This document shows, piece by piece, positions 58,938 through 64,000 of a DNA stretch of 64,000 bases. The DNA is from Actinoplanes sp. M2I2. GTDB lineage: Bacteria > Actinomycetota > Actinomycetes > Mycobacteriales > Micromonosporaceae. The DNA lies in the NCBI RefSeq assembly GCF_023544445.1, contig NZ_JALPVJ010000011.1, positions 245,734 through 309,733 on the forward strand, read 5' to 3'. The number at the start of each line of letters is the position of its first letter. Position 1 is the first letter of the stretch. Position numbers and translations under genes: made by a program. The notes beneath the pieces were generated by a model. It ran no database searches and had not been told where the DNA came from. It saw only the letters and a list, made by a program, of their open reading frames with translations.

Positions 58938-60952
58938 TGATCGGCTACGAGCGCGGCGGCGACGGCGTCGTCACCCTCACCCTGGACGACCCGGCGCATA
59001 GCGCCAACACGATGAACGCCACCTACGTGCCGGCCATGACCGCGGCGCTGGACCGGCTCGAGGCCGAGCGCGACCGGGTCACCGGGGTCATCGTGACCAG
59101 CGCCAAGACCACGTTCTTCGCGGGCGGCGACCTGCCCTCGATGGCCCGGGCCACCAAGGAGGACGCCCCGACGCTGTTCGAGCTGCTGACCACGATCAAG
59201 CGGGACCTCCGGCGCCTGGAGACCTACGGCCGCCCGGTGGTCGCCGCGATCAACGGCGCCGCGCTCGGCGGCGGCCTGGAGGTGGCGCTCGCCTGCCATC
59301 ACCGCATCGCGCTCGACGCGCCGGGCACCCGGCTGGGCTTCCCCGAGGTCACGCTGGGGCTGCTGCCGGGCGCGGGCGGCGTCACCCGCACGGTCCGCCT
59401 GCTCGGCCTGGCCCCCGCGCTCACCACCTGGCTGCTCAGCGGGCGGCGCCTGCGCCCGGCCGACGCGCGCGACAACGGCCTGGTCGACGAGGTCGTGGCC
59501 ACGCCGCGGGAGATGCTGGCGCGGGCGCGGGCCTGGATCGCCGCGAACCCGGACGCGGCCCAGCCCTGGGACCGCGACGGCTACCGGATGCCCGGCGGCA
59601 CGCCGTCCTCGCCCGGGCTCGCCGCCCAGCTGCCCGCCTTCCCGGCCGCCCTGCGCCGGCAGCTCAAGGGCGCTTCCCTGCCCGCGCCCGAGAAGATCCT
59701 GGCCACCGCGGTCGAGGGCGCGCAGGTCGACTTCGCCACGGCCCAGGTCATCGAGACGCGTCACCTGATCACCCTGCTCACCGGGCCGATCGCCAAGAAC
59801 CTGATCGGGGCGCTCTTCTTCGACCTGCGCGCGGTCGACGGCGGGCTGGCCCGGCCCGCGGTCGAGGCGCCCCCGGCTCACCGGGTGGCGGTGCTGGGAG
59901 CCGGGATGATGGGCGCGGGGATCGCGCTCGCGTGCGCCCGGGCCGGTCTCGACGTGGTCGTCAAGGACGTGTCGCCCGAGCTGGCGGCCCGGGCGGCCCG
60001 GCATGAGCGGATCACGACCACCGCCGACGTGGCCGACCTGGCCGGCTGCGACGTCGTCATCGAGGCCGTCTTCGAGGATCCGGCGCTCAAACGGGAGGTC
60101 TTCGCCTCGGTCGAGCCGGTGCTCGCGCCCGGGGCCCTGCTCGCCTCCAACACCTCGACCCTGCCGATCACCGGCCTGGCCGCCGGGGTCGCCCGGCCGG
60201 CCTCGTTCGTCGGCCTGCACTTCTTCTCGCCGGTCGCCAAGATGCCGCTGGTCGAGATCGTCGTCGGCGAGCAGACCGGCGACGAGGCCGTCGCCCGGGC
60301 CTTCGACCTGGCCCGGCGGCTGGGCAAGACGCCCATCGTGGTCGGCGACGGCCGGGGGTTCTTCACCAGCCGGGTGATCGGCACGTTCCTCGACGAGGCG
60401 ATCGGCATGCTGACCGAGGGGGTGCCGGCCGCGGCGATCGAGCACGCCGCCCTGCGGGCCGGTTACCCGACCGGTCCGCTGGCCCTGGCCGACGAGGTCA
60501 GCCTGTCGCTGATGCAGCGCATCCGCCGGCAGAGCGCGGCCGCCGCGGGCGACGCGTTCGTGATCCGGCCGTCCCATGCCCTCGTGGACGCCATGGTCGA
60601 CGACCACGACCGGCCGGGCCGCGCGGCCGGGCGGGGCTTCCACACGTACGAGGAAGGAAAGCGCACCGGACTCTGGCCCGGACTGGCCGAGCTGGCCACC
60701 GCCGGCGGCCGGGCCGTGCCGTTCGAGGACCTGCGCGACCGGTTCCTGTTCGCCGAGGCTCTCGACGCGCGGGCCTGCCTGGCCGAGGGGGTGCTGCGCA
60801 CCGAGCCGGACGGCAACGTCGGCTCGATCCTGGGCATCGGCTACCCGGCGTGGACCGGCGGCGTGCTGCGCTTCGCCGACCAGCATCCCGACTTCCGGGG
60901 GCGGGCCCGGGCGCTGGCCGCGCGCTACGGCAGCCGGTTCGAGCCGGCATGA
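58937..60952 (+). CDS. fadJ: 3-hydroxyacyl-CoA dehydrogenase / enoyl-CoA hydratase fusion (FadJ-like)
   Basis: 671 residues. The N-terminal crotonase part: SANTMNATYVPAMTAALDRL, AAINGAALGGGLEVALACHH, GFPEVTLGLLPGAGGVTRTV. The C-terminal 3-hydroxyacyl-CoA dehydrogenase part: VAVLGAGMMGAGIALACARA (Rossmann), ASNTSTLPITGLAAGVARPA, GLHFFSPVAKMPLVEIVVGE and the terminal repeat half. It hydrates and oxidises enoyl-CoA. Slightly shorter than E. coli FadJ. Its start overlaps the thiolase stop by one base (TGATG). It pairs with the upstream thiolase. Confidence 0.95.
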
Positions 60953-62040
60953 CCACCCTGTCCGGCGTACGGGTGGTGGAGCTCGCCGGTCTCGCGCCGG
61001 GACCGTTCGGGTGCATGGTCCTGGCCGACCTCGGCGCCGACGTGGTGCGCGTCGACCGGCCCGGCGGACCGCTGATGCCGCCCGGGCCGGTCGACCGCGG
61101 CCGCCGTACGGTCGAGCTCGACCTCAAGACGGCGGCCGGGCGGGCCGGCCTGCTCCGCCTGATCGAGCGGGCCGACGTGCTGGTCGAGGGGCACCGGCCC
61201 GGCGTGGCCGAACGGCTCGGCTTCGGCCCGGCGGACTGCGAGAAGATCAACCCGCGGCTGGTCTACGCCCGGATGACCGGGTGGGGGCAGGACGGGCCGC
61301 TGGCCGCGCGGGCCGGGCACGACATCGACTACCTTGCCGTCGCCGGCGCGCTCGAACCCCTGGGCCGGGCCGGAGAGCGCCCGCATGCCCCGATCAACCT
61401 GCTCGCCGACTTCGCCGGCGGCGGCCTGCTGCTCGCGGTGGGCGTGCTCGCCGCGTTGCTGGAACGTTCCCGCTCCGGGCGCGGGCAGGTCGTCGACGCG
61501 GCCATGGTCGACGGGTCGGCGCTGCTCACGACGTTCCTGCACGGCCTGATCGGCGCCGGCGTCTGGACGGGCGGGCGCGGCGACAACCTGCTCGACGGCG
61601 GCGCGCCCTTCTACGACACGTACGAGACGGCCGACGGCGGGCACATGGCGGTCGGGGCGCTCGAGCCGCCCTTCTACCGGGCCCTGCTCGACGGTCTCGG
61701 GCTGACCGGCGAGGACCTTCCCGAGCAGGACGACCGGTCGGGCTGGCCGGTGCTGCGGGCCCGGTTCACGGCCCGTTTCGCCTCGCGGTCGCGGGCCGAC
61801 TGGACGCGGGTGTTCGAAGACCTCGACGCCTGCGTGGCCCCGGTCCTCTCCCCCACCGAGGCGCCCGCCCACCCGCACAACCGGGCCCGGCGCACGTTCC
61901 TCGACGTCGACGGTCTCACCCAGCCCGCGCCGGCCCCGCGCTTCGGGCGTACACCGGCCCGGGAACCGCGACCACCCACCGCGGTGACCGTCGCGGAGGT
62001 CCTGGCCGGATGGCCGGCGGCGGGGGCTGTGCCAGGATGA
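60949..62040 (+). CDS. CaiB/BaiF CoA transferase family, alpha-methylacyl-CoA racemase-like
   Basis: 363 residues. VRVVELAGLAPGPFGCMVLA, LGADVVRVDRPGG, VLVEGHRPGVAERLGFGPAD and ARAGHDIDYLAVAGALEPLG are the class III fold; the GHD pair is the active site of alpha-methylacyl-CoA racemases, which make branched fatty acids available to beta-oxidation. PINLLADFAGGGLLLAVGVL is also typical. The ATGA overlap with fadJ places it in the same operon, which fits that role. Confidence 0.92.
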   Translation: MTTLSGVRVVELAGLAPGPFGCMVLADLGADVVRVDRPGGPLMPPGPVDRGRRTVELDLKTAAGRAGLLRLIERADVLVEGHRPGVAERLGFGPADCEKINPRLVYARMTGWGQDGPLAARAGHDIDYLAVAGALEPLGRAGERPHAPINLLADFAGGGLLLAVGVLAALLERSRSGRGQVVDAAMVDGSALLTTFLHGLIGAGVWTGGRGDNLLDGGAPFYDTYETADGGHMAVGALEPPFYRALLDGLGLTGEDLPEQDDRSGWPVLRARFTARFASRSRADWTRVFEDLDACVAPVLSPTEAPAHPHNRARRTFLDVDGLTQPAPAPRFGRTPAREPRPPTAVTVAEVLAGWPAAGAVPG

Positions 62041-62044
62041 TCGC

Positions 62045-62347
62045 GTGCCCTACGGATACATCGCCTCGATGAGGACCCGGCCCGGTCACCGCGACGAGGT
62101 CGCCGCCATCCTCACCGGTGGCGCCGACGGGCTGCGGGCCGCCGGTTGTCACCTCTACCTGGTCGGCCTGGCCGCGGACGACGAGGAAACCCTGTGGGTG
62201 ACCGAGCTGTGGGAGTCCAAGGAGCACCACGACGCGTCCCTGCGGCTGCCCGAGACGCGGGAAGCGATCGCCCGGGCCAGGCCCATGCTGACCGGTGAGT
62301 TCACCAGCCGGGAGACGACGATCGCCGGGGGTCTCGGCGCCCCTTGA
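62045..62347 (+). CDS. Antibiotic biosynthesis monooxygenase (ABM) domain protein
   Basis: 100 residues from the GTG at 62045, 6 nt after CAGGAT. It has the small ferredoxin-like ABM fold: YGYIASMRTRPGHRDEVAAI, LYLVGLAADDEETLWVTELW and ETREAIARARPMLTGEF. Members are cofactor-free oxygenases or heme-degrading proteins; this one has no clear catalytic signature, so its reaction is unknown. Confidence 0.85.
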   Translation: MPYGYIASMRTRPGHRDEVAAILTGGADGLRAAGCHLYLVGLAADDEETLWVTELWESKEHHDASLRLPETREAIARARPMLTGEFTSRETTIAGGLGAP

Positions 62348-62376
62348 CCGTGGCCCGGCTCGACTACGCTGGCCCG

Positions 62377-62565
62377 GTGGAGATCGAGCAGGAGCGGCTG
62401 CTGATGCTGGCCAAGCACCTTCGCGAGGCCGCCGAGGCGGCCGGTCGCACCGACGTCGTGGCCAAGGTCGACGACCTCGTCCTGATGATCGCCGACGCCG
62501 AGCCGCCGGCCGCCCAGGGCAAGACCAACGTCGTGCTGCGCATCCTCGACGGGCTCGGGTTGTAG
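62377..62565 (+). CDS. Small conserved actinobacterial protein
   Basis: 62 residues from the GTG at 62377: VEIEQERLLMLAKHLREAAE, VVAKVDDLVLMIADAEPPAA, KTNVVLRILDGLGL. TACGCT lies 6 nt before this GTG, which fixes the start better than the upstream ATG-like frame at 62344. Entirely helical by eye; function unknown. Confidence 0.72.
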   Translation: MEIEQERLLMLAKHLREAAEAAGRTDVVAKVDDLVLMIADAEPPAAQGKTNVVLRILDGLGL

Positions 62566-62582
62566 AAACTTCCTAGTGATCC

Positions 62583-62828
62583 TTGGTCACATGCTTTATG
62601 TCACAGCCTGGGCGCCGCCTTGCTGGCATGCCAGAACATCGCGGCGCGTTACTACTTCACCCTCGGCCGCGAAGGTGTCTTCCCACGTGTCCTCGGCCGC
62701 ACCGACTCGAAGACGAAAGCGCTCAAGTTCGGGTCATGGCTGCAATCGGCCGTCGCGTTCGTCTGGATCGGCCTGTATGCCGCGAACGGCTGGGATCCGT
62801 TCACTCACATGTTCTTCTGGCTGACCGG
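62583..62828 (+). pseudogene. Remnant of an APC amino acid permease
   Basis: The reading SLGAALLACQNIAARYYFTL followed by GREGVFPRVLGRTDSKTKAL and VWIGLYAANGWDPFTHMFFW is a central segment of APC-type permeases. Both ends of the gene are missing. At WLTG the frame runs directly into a pentapeptide-repeat remnant, so this is one half of a chimeric junction. Confidence 0.8.
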
Positions 62829-63535
62829 GCAGGGCGCAGACCGGTCCACCGCCGCCGTCAATTAGCTCGGCCAGGAAGACGGAAGAGAGCAAGACAAGCT
62901 GTCCATCCGCATGGGAGGAGTCTACGGCCTGCAACGATTGATGATCGACTCCTCGACCGACGCGTACGCGGTTGTCCAGGTGTTGTCCGCCTTCGTGCGC
63001 ACCCACGCCCCACGCCCCGCCTCCAAGCCGAAGTCGGTGCCCTCGTCGCCCGCCGACGTCCGAGCCGCCTTCAATGTTCTCAGCCACCGCCCCTATCCGG
63101 AGATGCACCGCACAGACCTCTCCAACACCCTGCTCGGCCTCGACCGAGAGGATCTGGCCAACGCGGAGCTTGCCTACGCATACCTCGCCGACGTGAACCT
63201 GAGCGACGTGAACCTAAGAAAGGCGATCCTAAACGGGGCGTAGAATAAGTGACGCGGACCTGAGCTAAGCGGACCTGAACTTCGCGTCGCTCAAAGACTC
63301 GAACCTGACGGGGGCTCGCCTGGATAATGCCAAACTGGATCACGTAACTCTGGCAGGTGCAAATCTGACGGCGGCGAGTCTAAGGAAGGCGAACCTGACC
63401 GACGCGAACCTGGAAGACGCGGACCTGACCGAAGTAGTAGGCGTTACGTCACAACAGCTGGCTCAAGCACGGGTGAACAAGGGAATTCGGCTGCCGGCGG
63501 GTGTGGTGCTGCCATCACCGCCTCAACCTCGATGA
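62829..63535 (+). pseudogene. Broken pentapeptide-repeat protein gene
   Basis: The start resembles the region before the repeats of actinobacterial pentapeptide proteins: QGADRSTAAVN, a TAG (62863) where CAG for Gln is expected, LGQEDGREQDKLSIRMGGVY, VVQVLSAFVRTHAP. Then come A(N/D)Lxx repeats (LANAELAYAYLADVNLSDVN), a TAG at 63241, a frameshift, a TAA at 63266, and more repeats (LKDSNLTGARLDNAKL; ASLRKANLTDANLEDADLTE), ending at 63535. At least three lesions make it inactive. The repeats would form a right-handed quadrilateral beta-helix. Confidence 0.85.
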
Positions 63536-63554
63536 CTTCGCAGCCTTCAGCAGC

Positions 63555-63890
63555 TCAGCGCTGGTCTCTGGACCGTCGCTTCCACGCAGACCATCGTTCG
63601 CCCGTGGGAACGTCGCCTCGGCCGGTGACGATTAGGTCGCTCGGCGCGGCGTTCTGATGTGCCGCCTGTTCGCGTGGGCGGCGCCGCGTGGACTGGGTCA
63701 GGAGCAAGAGAATTTCGAGGGTCGCGCCGCCGGCCGCGCCGATGAGGGCTCCGCCGGTAAGTAGGGCGACGTCACGTTGTCGGGTGAGGTCGCCGTTGGT
63801 GATTAGCGCTCGCGGACTTCGGGCGGGCTCGCCAATGTCCAGATGGTCGGTCAACACCCATTTGAGCTGCGACTGACGTGATCTCAGCAA
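63555..63890 (-). CDS. Doubtful ORF with one membrane segment
   Basis: 111 residues from a TTG at 63890. Its start overlaps the end of the transposase gene. One hydrophobic segment (VALLTGGALIGAAGGATLEI) is present, with basic residues after it. No family recognised. It may be a remnant related to the membrane part of the adjacent pentapeptide gene or chance. Confidence 0.3.
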   Translation of the reverse strand: MLRSRQSQLKWVLTDHLDIGEPARSPRALITNGDLTRQRDVALLTGGALIGAAGGATLEILLLLTQSTRRRPREQAAHQNAAPSDLIVTGRGDVPTGERWSAWKRRSRDQR

Positions 63891-64000
63891 GGTTCGTTGA
63901 GGTACCGGTATTCGAAATGGGTGAGGTGTAGCGCTGCGGCGACGACGTCGCCGATTCTGCGGGGGCTGATCGTGCTGTGGCGCAAGGTTTTCCAGCGGCT
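63884..64000 (-). mobile_element. C-terminal end of a transposase, cut by the window
   Basis: 38 residues ending SRWKTLRHSTISPRRIGDVV and AAALHLTHFEYRYLNEPC with a TGA at 63884-63886. The pattern of a basic helix, then GD..AA...LTHFE at the end, fits the C-terminus of DDE-type IS transposases, probably of the IS5-like group. The rest lies beyond base 64000. It borders the chimeric pseudogene, consistent with repeated insertion and deletion here. Confidence 0.6.

Overview
The window comes from a very GC-rich actinomycete chromosome, most likely a member of the Micromonosporaceae (Actinoplanes/Micromonospora type). This is inferred from codon use, many GTG starts, 1-4 nt stop/start overlaps, a DUF5999 protein, a KdpDE-like pair, and above all a block on the minus strand matching the mycobacterial Rv1822-Rv1832 neighbourhood: pgsA, DUF881, sbp, DUF881, gcvH, garA, ftsR, bifunctional nuclease, second MerR. 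No rRNA, tRNA or CRISPR array was recognised.

Layout. 1-5.3 kb: partial DHFR/RibD-like reductase, aminodeoxychorismate synthase (pabB), small DUF5999 protein, and gcvP behind a glycine riboswitch. 5.3-14.4 kb (plus strand): aldo/keto reductase, two COG3541-type nucleotidyltransferases, a small protein followed by an AbiEii-type nucleotidyltransferase, a DUF3516 Ski2-like helicase, a KdpD-like kinase with KdpE, and a hydrolase. 14.5-21.3 kb (minus): GNAT, MATE exporter with its MarR repressor, two overlapping TIR genes of the FxsC type, a 69-residue protein, a transglutaminase-like protein and a methyltransferase. 21.3-28 kb: the conserved envelope/division/2-oxoglutarate control block. 28.3-35 kb: SDR, an 11-copy 31-bp hairpin minisatellite, WYL regulator, VWA plus MoxR-type AAA pair, a decayed aldo/keto reductase and a PhzF protein. 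35.1-38.5 kb: gene-poor, with 68-bp tandem repeats, one ORF with an unfamiliar N-terminal domain, and a G-rich repetitive island. 38.5-52.6 kb: ordinary single genes (ABC-F, SUMF1 protein, duplicated metalloprotease-like lipoprotein, MOSC, N-formylglutamate amidohydrolase-like, EamA, LLM oxidoreductase, CheB-like, FHA, GNAT, sialidase) and a LysR-controlled reductase cluster. 52.8-55.8 kb: lower-GC accessory stretch with a DUF1877 protein, two unknown proteins, a small Cys-rich zinc protein and fragments. 55.8-62.4 kb: TetR plus a fatty acid beta-oxidation operon (acyl-CoA dehydrogenase, thiolase, FadJ, CoA transferase/racemase). 62.5-64 kb: a chimeric pseudogene (amino acid permease joined to a pentapeptide-repeat protein) and the end of a transposase.

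Recurring themes: (a) at least fifteen genes start at or 6-7 nt after a TANNNT-like -10 box, which points to leaderless transcripts and helps fix their starts; (b) minisatellites have grown at several unrelated places, including inside an acyl-CoA dehydrogenase and at convergent gene ends; (c) two DUF881 membrane proteins beside the FHA protein GarA carry three-copy N-terminal repeats, one of which looks like a string of Ser/Thr-kinase sites. The best candidates for undescribed biology are the twin-TIR locus, the nucleotidyltransferase cluster, the DUF881 phospho-motif repeats and the repeat-rich region at 35-38 kb. No functional claim for these goes beyond inference.
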